A DNA stretch of 64,000 nucleotides from Streptomyces sp. yr375 (GCF_900110755.1 NZ_FOFF01000048.1:1-64000), one strand, 5' to 3'. Counted from the first letter of the stretch, positions 23,663 through 32,293 are shown. A program made the numbers and translations. The notes: generated by a model from the sequence alone, not told the origin.

Positions 23663-24451
23663 TCACCACGTCGGGCGGGCCGACACCCCGCCGTCGACCA
23701 CCAGGTCGTGCCCGGTGATCCAGGACGCGAGCGGCGAGGCCAGGAACACGCAGGCGTCGCCGACGTCCTCGGGGCGGCCGAGCCGGTCGACCGCGACCGC
23801 GTCCCGCCACCGCCGTACCCCCTCCGGCCAGGCCTCGGCCAGCCCCGGCCGGTCGATCAGCCCCGGCGAGACGGTGTTCACGCGGATGCCGAACGGTCCG
23901 TACTCCTGCGCCGCTGCCCGCGCGTGCATCACGACCGCCGCCTTGGCCGCGGAGTAGTGGGCGTGGCCGGGGGCGGGCATCCCCGCCTCGACGGAGGCGA
24001 TGTGGGTGATGGTCCCGCCGTGCTCGCGCATCACCTCCACCGCGGCCTGCGTGCAGGCGAACACGCTGGTCAGGTTGGTGTCCACGACCGCCCGCCAGTC
24101 CGCCGCCGCCATCCCGGGCAACGGCTGCACCGGCTGCACGCCCGCGTTGTTGACGAGCGCCGTCAACCGGCCACCGTCTCGCCGATCACCCCACCGCGCG
24201 CCCCACTCGGCGGCTTCGGCGACCAGCCGCCTGCACTCCTCCTCGACGGTCAGATCCGCGCCCGGCAGGACGACGGCCCGCTCGCCGATCTCCCGCGCCA
24301 GCGCCTGAGTCGCCGCGACCGCCGTACGGCAGTGCAGCGCCACCGCCGCGCCCTCCTCGGCGAACCGCAGCGCGATACCGCGCCCGATCCCGCCGCCCGC
24401 ACCCGTGATCAGGGCCACCTGGCCCGCCAGCAACGCCGTCGAACTCGTCAT
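23663..24451 (-). CDS. Short-chain dehydrogenase/reductase
   Basis: 262 aa. Cofactor motif GAGGGIGRG near residues 17-25, NNAG at the usual place (LVNNAGVQP), catalytic Ser in ITHIASVEAG and Y-x3-K in HYSAAKAA. The C-terminal GHDLVVDGG ends a classical SDR. The ATG overlaps the stop of the cupin gene upstream (ATGA), making it the last gene of a four-gene iron-box operon with cupin, GNAT and penicillin-acylase genes. The substrate is unknown. Confidence 0.9.
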   Translation of the reverse strand: MTSSTALLAGQVALITGAGGGIGRGIALRFAEEGAAVALHCRTAVAATQALAREIGERAVVLPGADLTVEEECRRLVAEAAEWGARWGDRRDGGRLTALVNNAGVQPVQPLPGMAAADWRAVVDTNLTSVFACTQAAVEVMREHGGTITHIASVEAGMPAPGHAHYSAAKAAVVMHARAAAQEYGPFGIRVNTVSPGLIDRPGLAEAWPEGVRRWRDAVAVDRLGRPEDVGDACVFLASPLASWITGHDLVVDGGVSARPTW

Positions 24452-24945
24452 GGTCGGCACAGTTCCGTGATCAGGGGCGCGCGGTCCGGATAACGCGCCG
24501 TCAGGACGGCCGCGTCGCCGTGTTCGTAGTCCCCGTAGGTGAAGCCGGGGGCCATCGTGCAGCCGAAGAAGGTCCAGGCTCCCCCGGCGACCACCCGCGC
24601 GCCCATCCAGGTGCCGGCGGGCACGGTGAGTTGCGGGTGCTGTCCGCCGAGGACGTCCGGGCCCAGGACGGCCGTGCGGGAGGTGCCGTCGGGGGCGAGG
24701 AGCAGCAGGTCGAGCGGGTCGCCGAGGTAGAAGTGCCAGACCTCGTCGGTGGGCAGCCGGTGCAGCGCCGAGTGGTCGCCGACGGTGACCAGCGCGACGA
24801 TCGCCGTGCCGGCGGGGCGGCCGTCCGGCCCCTCGGGACCCGCCCACGTACGGCGGAACAGGCCGCCCTCGCGGGGGATCGGTTCCAACCCGTAGTGGGC
24901 GACGAGGTCTTCGGGGGTGATGTCAGGGGTGAGCGGGGGAGTCAC
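24448..24945 (-). CDS. Cupin protein (DUF985 type)
   Basis: 165 aa, GTG start. The pattern FRRTWAGPEGPDGRPAGTAI, then TDEVWHFYLGDPLDLLLLAP, GGQHPQLTVPAGTWMGARVV and FGCTMAPGFTYGDYEHGD matches the DUF985 cupins, which have a sugar-epimerase-like barrel. Overlaps the SDR by 4 bp and the upstream GNAT gene by 4 bp (GTGA). Role in the iron-regulated operon unknown. Confidence 0.85.
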   Translation of the reverse strand: MTPPLTPDITPEDLVAHYGLEPIPREGGLFRRTWAGPEGPDGRPAGTAIVALVTVGDHSALHRLPTDEVWHFYLGDPLDLLLLAPDGTSRTAVLGPDVLGGQHPQLTVPAGTWMGARVVAGGAWTFFGCTMAPGFTYGDYEHGDAAVLTARYPDRAPLITELCRP

Positions 24946-25562
24946 CCGGGGAACGCTACCTCCCGCCTCAGGAAGGCGAGCTGGGCCCGCTTCGCGGGCA
25001 GGTACACGTCCGGCAGGTCGATCTCCGGGAGCGTGACGACCGGTCCCGCCTCGAAGCCCTGTCGCAGGAACCGGGTGATGGCCTTCTCGTTGCGCACGTC
25101 CGGGTCCACCACGGCCCGCCGCCGGTCCAGACCGATCATCACGTACGAGGTGAACGCGCCCATGATCACCGCCGACCAGCCGGGCCGCGCGCCGCCCGCG
25201 CCGGCCGGCGCGATGAGCAGGTGCACGCCGATGTCGCCGGGCTGGACCTCGTAGACCTCGCCGACCCGGTCCTCGGTCGGCTCGTAGAGCTGGAAGAGGG
25301 CGGCCGGGACGCCGTCCAGCTCGGCGAGGAAAGCGTGATGGGTGTCCAGGGTGTCCATGTGGGCGTAGATCTCGGCGACTTGGTCCCGCGTCAGGCCGTT
25401 CATGCCCCAGAACGCGGCCCGTTCCTCGCTCACCCAGCCGTGGACGACGTCGGCGTCGCCCTCGGCGTCGAGGCGGCGGATGCCGACGGTGCCGAAGCCG
25501 TCGGCCACCTGCTCGTGCACGTAGGGGTACGGGTGGGCGCTCTGCGTGTAGGGGTCAGTCAT
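24942..25562 (-). CDS. GNAT acyltransferase of the siderophore IucB/AlcB/MbtK type
   Basis: 206 aa. The sequence has the family pattern: DADVVHGWVSEERAAFWGMN, DTHHAFLAELDGVPAALFQL, VYEVQPGDIGVHLLIAPAGA, then RRAVVDPDVRNEKAITRFLR and VYLPAKRAQLAFLRRE. Relatives acylate N-hydroxylysine or other amines in siderophore assembly (IucB, RhbD, MbtK). No hydroxylase or NIS synthetase is in the window, so it may modify a siderophore made elsewhere. It overlaps the penicillin-acylase gene by 8 bp, so both depend on the iron box upstream of that gene. Confidence 0.85.
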   Translation of the reverse strand: MTDPYTQSAHPYPYVHEQVADGFGTVGIRRLDAEGDADVVHGWVSEERAAFWGMNGLTRDQVAEIYAHMDTLDTHHAFLAELDGVPAALFQLYEPTEDRVGEVYEVQPGDIGVHLLIAPAGAGGARPGWSAVIMGAFTSYVMIGLDRRRAVVDPDVRNEKAITRFLRQGFEAGPVVTLPEIDLPDVYLPAKRAQLAFLRREVAFPG

Positions 25563-28083
25563 CGTCGCTCTCCTTCGTCAGGTGGGCCCAGTCGGTGACG
25601 ACCGGGGCCAGTTCGCCCTTGAGCCACAGGGGGAGCTGGTCGTGGTGGTGGGGGTGGCCCGGCAGGCCGGACGCCCCGTACGGGACGACCCACCGGCTGT
25701 CCTCGCGGCGGGCCAGGTCCCACACGTAACGGGCGGCCGGGCCGCGCGCGGCCAGGTCGGTCCAGCCGGGCACGGCCGATGTGCACAGCACGCAGTCGTG
25801 GTCGCCGGAGAGGGCCGGGCCCGCCTGGTCGGAGGCGTCGGGCAGGGCCCGCCAGGGCGCGAGGCGGTGAGTGTCGCCCCAGCGCTGCTGCGAGGGCTGC
25901 GCCGATTGCTGCCGCGAGGACTGCGGCTGTCCGGCGGCCTCTTCCAGGGCCTCCCGGACTAGGGCCGGCCGGTCGATCCCGTACAACTCCTCGGCGCGCA
26001 GCAGGTGTTCGAGGGCGAAGCCGACGCGCGGGAGGAGCGCAAGCCAGGGGCGGAAGACCTCCGGGTAGGCGGGCGGGGTCGTCAGGGAGGCGAACGCCGG
26101 GTGCGCGGCGAGGCGGCGGACGAGGGCGCTGCGCAGGGCGGCGAACCCGGCCGCGTCCCGGCTGTCGGCGTCCATACGGCGGTCCCAGCGCAGGAGGCGG
26201 TCCCGGAGTGCGGCGGCCGGTGTGGTCAGGTCGCCGAGGTCGTCGAGGGCGGTCAGGTGGTCCAACAGGGGGGCTGCGGAGGCGAGATACGTGTCCATGT
26301 GGAGGGCCGGCATGTCGGACGCGGTCCAGGCGCGCTTCTCGGCCAGCAGCGCCCCGATCCGGTCGGCGCGGTGCGGCGGGGCGAACTCGACGCCCAACTC
26401 CCCTGACAGGCCACGCTGGTTGGCCATCACGGCGACGCCGTCGGTCAGTCCCGCGCGGGGCGTCTCGTGCCAGCCGGTCCACTCGTGGCCGGGTTCCCAG
26501 GCGGGCACCAGCCGGGTGCCGTTGGCCGCCGCGCGCAGCGGCACCCGGCCCGCGACCCGGTGCAGCAGGCCGCCCTCGGTGTCGGCGGCCTGGACGACGT
26601 TGACGGGCTCGGCCCACAGGTCGAGGGCCCGGTCCACGTCGGCGACCCGGCGGGCGCGGAGCAGGGGCAGCAACGCGCCGAACCCCAGATCGGCGGTGAC
26701 GCGGGGCGGATAGCGCAGGCTCAGCGCGAGCGGGATGCCGTCGTCCTCGTCCGGGGTGCCGTCGTCGAGACCCTCCGGGCCACCGGCGATCACCGGCCCG
26801 CGCTCGGTCTCCAGTACCTCGACCTCGGAGGTCTCCTCCCCGGCGACGCGTACGAGTTCGGTGTGCCGGGCGACCCGTCGCCAGGTGCCGTCGGGGCCGA
26901 GGGCCTCCACGCCCGCGCCGGTGCGGCGCAGCCGTTCGCGGTAGAGGTCCTGGTAGTCGGCCATGGCGTTGGTGATGGCCCAGGCGACCGTGCCGGTGTG
27001 GCCGAAGTGCGCGATGCCGGGGACACCGGGGACGGCGAGGCCGACGACGTCGAACTCGTCGCAGGCGAGGCGGATCTGCTGGTAGACGCCGGGGTCCTCG
27101 ATGAAGCGGTGCGGGTCGCCCGCGATGACCGGCTGCCCGGTGACCGTCCGGGCGCCGCTCACCAGCCAGCCGTTGCTGCCAGAGGTGCCGGGTCCGTCGG
27201 CGGCGAACAGTCCGACCGCCTCGGGACCGAGCCGACGCGCGGCCTCCTCGCGCCACAGCTTGGCGGGAAACCCGGCGAACAGGATGTGCGTGGCCAGCCA
27301 GACGGCAAGCGGAGTCCACGCCTCCCAACCCCCGGGCACCAGCCCGACCCGCGCGAACTCGGGGGCTTGGCTCGGGGTCTGGCTGAGGGTTTGGCTCGGG
27401 GCTTGGCGAGGGGCCTGACTCGGGGCCTGGCGGGGAGTTCGGCTCGGGGCCTGGCTCGGGGCCTGGCTCGGGGTTTGCCCTGAGGCTGGATCGGGGGCTT
27501 GGCCTGAGGCTGGATCGGGGGCTTGGGCGGGAGTTTGGCTCGGGGCCTGGCTCGGGGTTTGCCCTGACGCTGGATCGGGAACTCGGCCCGCGGCTTGCTC
27601 GGAAGCCCGGCCCGCGGCTTGCTCGGAAGCCCGGCCCGCGGCTTGCTCGGAAGCCCGGCCCGCGGCCTGCTCGGAAGCCCGGCCCGCGGCCTGCTCGGAA
27701 GCCCGGCCCGCGGCCTGCTCGGAAGCCCGGCCCGCGGCCTGCTCGGAAGCCCGGCCCGCGCATCTCGCTTCCGCCAGGCCCTCGTTGACGCCGTCGACGT
27801 ATGCCCGTACCCAGTCCGCCGTCTCCGGGTCCCGTCTCTCCAGACGGTCGAAGCAGCGTCTCGCGGTGTCGTCGAGGCGGGCGCGGCGTACGAAACGGTC
27901 CCAGGGGAGGGCTTCGGGGCCGAGGAAGGACGCCGAGGTGCCTTGCGCGCGGTGCCGTTCGACCTCCAGTTGCCAGGCGCGGTCGCGGGCGGTGACCAGT
28001 CCCTGGAGGCGGGCGAGCGCGCGGGCGCTGTCGGCTCGCAGATGCGGAACGCCCCACGCGTCACGGTAGATCTCAGCGGTCAC
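25555..28083 (-). CDS. Penicillin-acylase family Ntn hydrolase with a large tandem-repeat insert
   Basis: 842 aa, GTG start. The N-terminal part has EIYRDAWGVPHLRADSARAL, then DRAWQLEVERHRAQG and the DTARRCF region. The autocatalytic site is at GTSGSNGWLVSGARTVTG, where the Ser after Gly becomes the new N-terminal nucleophile; then AGDPHRFIEDPGVY, GVPGIAHFGHTGTVAWAITN and a C-terminal LPLWLKGEL complete the beta chain. About 136 residues of Gln/Pro/Ala repeats (27360-27770) lie before the cleavage site, in the alpha/spacer region. Family members cleave amides such as penicillin G, acyl-homoserine lactones or, for PvdQ, the acyl chain of a siderophore precursor. The upstream iron box points to the last of these. 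Confidence 0.9.
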   Translation of the reverse strand: MTAEIYRDAWGVPHLRADSARALARLQGLVTARDRAWQLEVERHRAQGTSASFLGPEALPWDRFVRRARLDDTARRCFDRLERRDPETADWVRAYVDGVNEGLAEARCAGRASEQAAGRASEQAAGRASEQAAGRASEQAAGRASEQAAGRASEQAAGRASEQAAGRVPDPASGQTPSQAPSQTPAQAPDPASGQAPDPASGQTPSQAPSQAPSRTPRQAPSQAPRQAPSQTLSQTPSQAPEFARVGLVPGGWEAWTPLAVWLATHILFAGFPAKLWREEAARRLGPEAVGLFAADGPGTSGSNGWLVSGARTVTGQPVIAGDPHRFIEDPGVYQQIRLACDEFDVVGLAVPGVPGIAHFGHTGTVAWAITNAMADYQDLYRERLRRTGAGVEALGPDGTWRRVARHTELVRVAGEETSEVEVLETERGPVIAGGPEGLDDGTPDEDDGIPLALSLRYPPRVTADLGFGALLPLLRARRVADVDRALDLWAEPVNVVQAADTEGGLLHRVAGRVPLRAAANGTRLVPAWEPGHEWTGWHETPRAGLTDGVAVMANQRGLSGELGVEFAPPHRADRIGALLAEKRAWTASDMPALHMDTYLASAAPLLDHLTALDDLGDLTTPAAALRDRLLRWDRRMDADSRDAAGFAALRSALVRRLAAHPAFASLTTPPAYPEVFRPWLALLPRVGFALEHLLRAEELYGIDRPALVREALEEAAGQPQSSRQQSAQPSQQRWGDTHRLAPWRALPDASDQAGPALSGDHDCVLCTSAVPGWTDLAARGPAARYVWDLARREDSRWVVPYGASGLPGHPHHHDQLPLWLKGELAPVVTDWAHLTKESDDD
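27360..27770. repeat. Coding tandem repeats in the acylase gene
   Basis: Seven near-identical 24-bp units (GRASEQAA per unit) at about 27590-27765, differing at one T/C position. Beside them are degenerate units coding for SQAPSQTP-like and PDPASGQ-like stretches. All units are multiples of three, so copy number can change without breaking the frame. Confidence 0.9.
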
Positions 28084-28102
28084 CCTGCACCCCAGCTCTG
28101 CT

Positions 28103-28121
28103 TTAGGTTAGCCTTACCTAA
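28103..28121. promoter_or_regulatory. Iron box (DmdR/IdeR-type operator)
   Basis: TTAGGTTAGCCTTACCTAA, a near-perfect 19-bp inverted repeat matching the actinobacterial DtxR/IdeR/DmdR consensus. It sits between the divergent acylase operon (starting 20 bp away) and the siderophore-interacting protein gene, so both sides should be repressed by iron. Confidence 0.9.
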
Positions 28122-28160
28122 GTAAGTTGTGCCGGAATCGTACACAAGGGGTGAAGAGTC

Positions 28161-28904
28161 ATGGCGCAGGGGCGGGGCTGGGAGGGCGCGGTCCTCAAGT
28201 TGATGCGCGCGAAGGACTTCACACTCACCGTCACGGGGGTGGAGGAGGTCACCGGCGACTACCGCAGGCTGCACCTCACCGACGGCGGGCTGCTCGCCGC
28301 CACCGGCGTCCACCCGACGATCTGGGTCCGGCTCTGGTTCGACAACGCGGGCAAGCCGCACCAGCGGGCCTACACGCTGGTCGACCCCGACCCGGCGGCC
28401 GGCGCCTTCAGCCTGGAGTTCGCCCTGCACGAGGGCGCGGCCAGCGACTGGGCACGGGCCGCGCAGCCCGGCGACACCATCGAGGCGACCGTCCAGGGCA
28501 CCGGCTTCGAACGGCCCGCCCCGGCCCCCTCCCACGTCCTCGTGATCGGCGACCCGGCCTCCCTGCCCGCCATCAACTCCCTGCTCGGCCCGGACGAGGG
28601 CGCGCTCGGCTCCGCCCCGGCGACCGTCTGGTTCGAGGGCTCCCCCGACGGCACGGCCGGACTCCCCTTCCGGACCGACCCCGCCCGCCACGAGATACGG
28701 CACGTGCCGCGCCGCGACGCGGGCGCCCACCTCGTCGCACGCGTGAAGGCGGAACTCCCCGCCCTCCTGACGGCCACCCCCGACCCGTACGTCTGGATCG
28801 CCTGCGACACCCTCACCACCCGGACCCTGACGTCCTACCTGCGCAAGGAACTCGCCGTCCCCAAGGACCGCCTGCACGCACTGGGGTACTGGCGCGCAAG
28901 CTGA
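28161..28904 (+). CDS. Siderophore-interacting protein (ferric-siderophore reductase, ViuB/SIP family)
   Basis: 247 aa. FAD-binding beta-barrel first (GDYRRLHLTDGGLL, HPTIWVRLWF, QRAYTLVDPDP, DWARAAQPGDTIEATVQGTG), then an NAD(P)H-like domain (HVLVIGDPASLPAINSLL, WIACDTLTTRTLTSYLRKEL) ending in the family GYWRAS. These reduce ferric siderophores in the cytoplasm to release iron. It is divergent from the acylase operon and 40 bp from the shared iron box, consistent with induction in iron starvation. Confidence 0.9.
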   Translation: MAQGRGWEGAVLKLMRAKDFTLTVTGVEEVTGDYRRLHLTDGGLLAATGVHPTIWVRLWFDNAGKPHQRAYTLVDPDPAAGAFSLEFALHEGAASDWARAAQPGDTIEATVQGTGFERPAPAPSHVLVIGDPASLPAINSLLGPDEGALGSAPATVWFEGSPDGTAGLPFRTDPARHEIRHVPRRDAGAHLVARVKAELPALLTATPDPYVWIACDTLTTRTLTSYLRKELAVPKDRLHALGYWRAS

Positions 28905-28972
28905 GAGCGGAGTGGAGTGGAACCCGGGGGGCGCGGCGCGCGAGGCGACGGCGCAGGCGGGATCATCGACGC

Positions 28973-29566
28973 ATGGACGTCACCCTGCACCTCTCCCAGG
29001 ACCCCGAGGCCGACGAACTCCTCGGCCGCTCCCCGCTCGCCGCGCTGGTCGGGATGCTGCTGGACCAGCAGGTTCCGATGGAGTGGGCGTTCAAGGGCCC
29101 CCGCACGATCGCCGACCGCCTCGCCGCCGACGACCTCGACGCGCACGTCATCGCCGCCCAGGACCCGGAGGCCTTCGCCGCGCTCCTCTCCGAGAAACCG
29201 GCCGTGCACCGCTACCCCGGCTCCATGGCCAAGCGCGTCCAGCAGCTCTGCCAGTACCTCGTCGAGCACTACGACGGTGACGCCGACGCCGTCTGGACCG
29301 GCGTGAGCACCGGCAAGGAGCTGCTCAAACGCCTGGAGGACCTGCCCGGCTTCGGCAAGCAGAAGGCCCAGATCTTCCTGGCCCTGCTGGGCAAGCAGCT
29401 CGGCGTACGCCCCACCGGCTGGCGCGAGGCCGCAGGACTCTACGGCGAACCGAAGTCCTTCCGCTCGGTCGCCGACATCACCGGCCCGGAGTCCCTGACG
29501 AAGGTGCGCGCCCACAAACAGGAGATGAAGGCGGCGGCGAAGGCGGCGAAGGCCGCCAAGGGCTGA
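28973..29566 (+). CDS. HhH-GPD base-excision DNA repair glycosylase-like protein
   Basis: 197 aa. LVGMLLDQQVPMEWAFKGP at the start of the helical core, then the helix-hairpin-helix LLKRLEDLPGFGKQKAQIFL, and TGWREAAGLYG near the end. An Ala/Lys tail (KAAAKAAKAAKG) could bind DNA. Members remove damaged bases. The ATG is at 28973; the frame upstream lies in the SIP gene and is not used. It is a common neighbour of SIP-type genes in Streptomyces. Confidence 0.85.
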   Translation: MDVTLHLSQDPEADELLGRSPLAALVGMLLDQQVPMEWAFKGPRTIADRLAADDLDAHVIAAQDPEAFAALLSEKPAVHRYPGSMAKRVQQLCQYLVEHYDGDADAVWTGVSTGKELLKRLEDLPGFGKQKAQIFLALLGKQLGVRPTGWREAAGLYGEPKSFRSVADITGPESLTKVRAHKQEMKAAAKAAKAAKG

Positions 29567-29648
29567 GCGCCTCGGCCGCTGCTCCGAACAGGTGATTCTC
29601 GCGTCCCGCGTGCTGAACGACGGGCGTGTCGCGGGCAGATGACCTGCC

Positions 29649-29966
29649 ATGGGCAGCACCGCACGCAGACACTCCCGCAGCCGCGCCTGGCTGCGGGTGC
29701 TCGTCGTGCTCCTCGCCCTGCTGGTACCGGGCGCACCCGCCGAGGTCTCAGCGAAGCCGGTCGCCGCCGCCGCCGAATTCGCCGAGTACGACGTCGTCGA
29801 GCCGGTGCTGCGCCCCGCCCCCTGCGCCCACCGTCCCGCCGCACCCCTGCGCCCCGCGCCGCTCCCGACCCCCGCGCCCGGCGTCCCGGCGGCCCCGCCG
29901 CTCCGCACGCCGCCGAGCCCGTCGTACGCCCTGCACATCCTGCGCACCGTGGTCCTGCGCTGCTGA
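29649..29966 (+). CDS. Small secreted or membrane-anchored Pro/Ala-rich protein
   Basis: 105 aa. Arg-rich start, a hydrophobic segment WLRVLVVLLALLVPGAPAEV (about 14-33) typical of a signal peptide, then a Pro-rich body and YALHILRTVVLRC at the end. No domain is recognised. Followed by a 40-aa gene. Confidence 0.6.
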   Translation: MGSTARRHSRSRAWLRVLVVLLALLVPGAPAEVSAKPVAAAAEFAEYDVVEPVLRPAPCAHRPAAPLRPAPLPTPAPGVPAAPPLRTPPSPSYALHILRTVVLRC

Positions 29967-30013
29967 CCGGTCCCGTCCCCGAGGCCAGTCAGTACGACGC
30001 GAGGAGCACAGCC

Positions 30014-30136
30014 ATGCCCACCGACCCGTACGCCGTCCTGCGCGCCCTGCTGCGCGCGGAGGCCGTCCGCAACACACCGAAACCGCAGGTGCAGGAACCG
30101 AGTCCGCAGGTGCCCCAGGAGAAGCGGGACCGCTGA
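30014..30136 (+). CDS. 40-aa hypothetical protein
   Basis: ATG preceded by GAGGAGCA at 7-nt spacing. MPTDPYAVLRALLRAEAVRN followed by a Gln/Pro-rich tail ending EKRDR. An amphipathic helix forms the first half. No known domain. It precedes the bidirectional terminator. Confidence 0.55.
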   Translation: MPTDPYAVLRALLRAEAVRNTPKPQVQEPSPQVPQEKRDR

Positions 30137-30141
30137 CCGGT

Positions 30142-30190
30142 CGGCGGAGGCGGCACCCGGCGGACACCCGCCGGGCTACCGCCTCCGCCG
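30142..30190. terminator. Long hairpin between convergent genes
   Basis: Outer stem CGGCGGAGGCGG / CCGCCTCCGCCG and inner stem CCCGGCGG / CCGCCGGG. It overlaps the last codons of the HerA-like gene and can serve both strands. Confidence 0.8.
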
Positions 30191-31726
30191 TGCCGTACCG
30201 AACAGCGAACGGGTGATCTCCCGGCCGATCTGCGTCCCGACGGAACGGGCGAGAGACTTGAACATGCCGCTGCCGACGACCTGTTGGACGACGGATCGCC
30301 CTTCGCCGGGCTCCCCCGGTGCCTTGGTCCCCTCAGGCTGCCGAGGTGCCTGCTTCGCAGGCTGGGGCGTGGGCCTGGCGGCAAGTTTCTCGAACGCCGA
30401 TTCTCTGTCCACAGCCTGTGCATACCGCCCGTACAGCGGGGACGCCTGTACGGCGCTGTCGAGCGCCGGGCCGTCGATCGGGCCCATCAGGGACTCGGGG
30501 GCGCGCAGCCTGGTCGCCGCGACCGGGGTCGGAGCGCCCTGCTCGCTGAGGACCGTGACGACGGCCTCGCCGGTGCCGAGCCCGGTGAGCAGTTCCTCCA
30601 GGTCGTAGGCGGAGTTCGGGAACGTCTTCACCGTGGCCTTCAGCGCCTTCTGGTCGTCCGGCGTGAAGGCCCGCAGGGCGTGCTGGACGCGGTTGCCGAG
30701 CTGGGCGAGGACGTCTCCGGGCACGTCCTTGGGCGTCTGCGTGACGAAGAACACGCCTACCGCTTTCGAGCGAATCAGCCGCACGGTCTGCGTGATGGAG
30801 TCCAGAAACGCCTTCGACGCGTCGTTGAACAGCAGGTGCGCCTCGTCGAAGAAGAAGACGAGCTTCGGCTTGTCGACGTCGCCGACCTCGGGCAGATCGT
30901 GGAAGAGGTCGGCCAGCAGCCACATCAGGAACGTCGAGAAGAGCTGCGGCTTGTCCTGGACGGCGGACAGCTCCAGGACCGACACGACCCCCCGCCCGTC
31001 AGGTGCCGTACGCAGGAACTCGGCCGTGTCGAACTCCGGCTCGCCGAAGAAGTCCGCCATGCCCTGCGCCTCGAAGGCGGTCAGCGAGCGCAGGATCACC
31101 CCGGCCGTCGCCGTCGACAGGCCGCCGATGTTCTTCAGCTCCGCCTTCCCCTCGTCGGAGGTGAGGAAGGCGACGACGGACCTCAGATCCTTGAGGTCGA
31201 GCAGCTCCAGGCCCTTGGTGTCCGCGTAGTGGAAGATCAGGCCGAGGGACTGCTCCTGGGTCCGGTTGAGCTGGAGCACCTTGGACAGCAGCACCGGACC
31301 GAAGCTGGTGATCGTGGCCCGCAGCGGGATGCCGTGGCCGAGGCCGCCGAGGGCGTAGAACTCCGCAGGGAAACCCGTCGCCGTCCATTTCTGGCCGACT
31401 TCCGCCGCCCGCCCCCGCACCCGGTCGTTCGCCACCCCGGGGGCCGACACCCCGGACAGGTCGCCCTTCACGTCCGCGAGGAAGACGGGCACGCCCTGCG
31501 CCGAGAGCTGCTCGGCGATCAACTGGAGCGTCTTGGTCTTACCGGTGCCGGTCGCGCCCGCGACCAGGCCATGCCGGTTCAGCACGGGGAGCGGGATGCG
31601 GACCGGGGCGTCGGGCAGACACGTTCCGTCCCACAGCAGGGCGCCCAGGTCGAGGGCGGGGCCGGTGAAGGCGTACCCGGCGGCGATGCCGACAGCGGTG
31701 CCGACGGCGCTCGGCGACTCGGTCAT
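30176..31726 (-). CDS. HerA/YjgR-like ATPase (DUF853)
   Basis: 516 aa. Walker A in LVAGATGTGKTKTLQLIAEQ, Walker B in PKLVFFFDEAHLLFNDAS, and VTQTPKDVPGDVLAQLGNRV, all of the DUF853 group of helicase HerA-like ATPases. Length matches the family (about 500). The N-terminal AYAFTGPALDLGALLWDG-type segment (here GYAFTGPALD) is normal. The role is uncertain: predicted DNA-translocating ATPase, widely conserved in Streptomyces. Confidence 0.9.
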   Translation of the reverse strand: MTESPSAVGTAVGIAAGYAFTGPALDLGALLWDGTCLPDAPVRIPLPVLNRHGLVAGATGTGKTKTLQLIAEQLSAQGVPVFLADVKGDLSGVSAPGVANDRVRGRAAEVGQKWTATGFPAEFYALGGLGHGIPLRATITSFGPVLLSKVLQLNRTQEQSLGLIFHYADTKGLELLDLKDLRSVVAFLTSDEGKAELKNIGGLSTATAGVILRSLTAFEAQGMADFFGEPEFDTAEFLRTAPDGRGVVSVLELSAVQDKPQLFSTFLMWLLADLFHDLPEVGDVDKPKLVFFFDEAHLLFNDASKAFLDSITQTVRLIRSKAVGVFFVTQTPKDVPGDVLAQLGNRVQHALRAFTPDDQKALKATVKTFPNSAYDLEELLTGLGTGEAVVTVLSEQGAPTPVAATRLRAPESLMGPIDGPALDSAVQASPLYGRYAQAVDRESAFEKLAARPTPQPAKQAPRQPEGTKAPGEPGEGRSVVQQVVGSGMFKSLARSVGTQIGREITRSLFGTARRRR

Positions 31727-31819
31727 CGGCGGCCGCTCCTTCCGTTTTACCCCTGTTCATCACGTCTTTTCCAGCGTCGCACTCCGTCTCCATGGCTGCG
31801 CCCGGAACGTCGGGACCGG

Positions 31820-31825
31820 TAGGCT
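31820..31825 (+). promoter_or_regulatory. -10 element TAGGCT for a leaderless transcript
   Basis: TAGGCT ends 6 bp before the GTG start codon at 31832, so transcription should start at or next to it. No ribosome site is present. Confidence 0.5.
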
Positions 31826-31831
31826 TTCCGT

Positions 31832-32128
31832 GTGATCTTCAAGCGCATCGGAAACGGCCGGCCGTACCCCGACCACGGCCGGGAAAGCACCCGGCAGTGG
31901 GCGGACGTCGCGCCGCGCCCGGTCCGCCTCGATCAGCTCGTGACCACCAAGCAGCAGCTCGACCTGGAAACCCTGCTCGCGGAGGACTCGACGTTCTACG
32001 GCGACCTCTTCGCGCACGTCGTGAAGTGGCAGGGCGACCTGTATCTGGAGGACGGGCTGCACCGGGCGGTGCGAGCGGCGCTCCAGCAGCGACAGGTGCT
32101 CCACGCGCGCGTGCTCGAGCTGGACTGA
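31832..32128 (+). CDS. Conserved small protein, often annotated as VapB-like
   Basis: 98 aa: VIFKRIGNGRPYPDHGREST, RPVRLDQLVTTKQQLDLETL, then FYGDLFAHVVKWQGDLYLED and a VLHARVLELD end. It is a conserved Streptomyces protein between HerA and LytR_C genes. Automated annotation often calls it a VapB family antitoxin, but no toxin gene lies next to it, so that label is doubtful. GTG start without ribosome site, 6 bp after a -10 TAGGCT. Confidence 0.75.
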   Translation: MIFKRIGNGRPYPDHGRESTRQWADVAPRPVRLDQLVTTKQQLDLETLLAEDSTFYGDLFAHVVKWQGDLYLEDGLHRAVRAALQQRQVLHARVLELD

Positions 32129-32281
32129 CCCCGCCTCAGACCGTGCCGCGGGCAGCGGTTCACCCGTCGGCCGCCGGTCTGACGCTCGTCGGATACCCGT
32201 CGGATTGACCCGTTCGGGTTCTTTCCGCGTGCCCGTACGGCGTCGGATGATCGTTTATTAGTCACGGCGTCCCGGGCGCAC

Positions 32282-32287
32282 TACGCT
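32282..32287 (+). promoter_or_regulatory. -10 element TACGCT (leaderless) with -35 TTAGTC
   Basis: TACGCT at 32282-32287 is 18 bp after TTAGTC (32258-32263) and 6 bp before the ATG of the LytR_C gene. Confidence 0.5.
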
Positions 32288-32293
32288 GCGCCC

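Noticed and set aside
28127..28972. Long plus-strand frame joining the SIP region to the DNA glycosylase
   Set aside because: Residues before the ATG at 28973 are an out-of-frame reading of the SIP gene.
31832..32128. VapBC toxin-antitoxin module
   Set aside because: No PIN-domain toxin is adjacent and the protein lacks a clear AbrB or RHH DNA-binding pattern.
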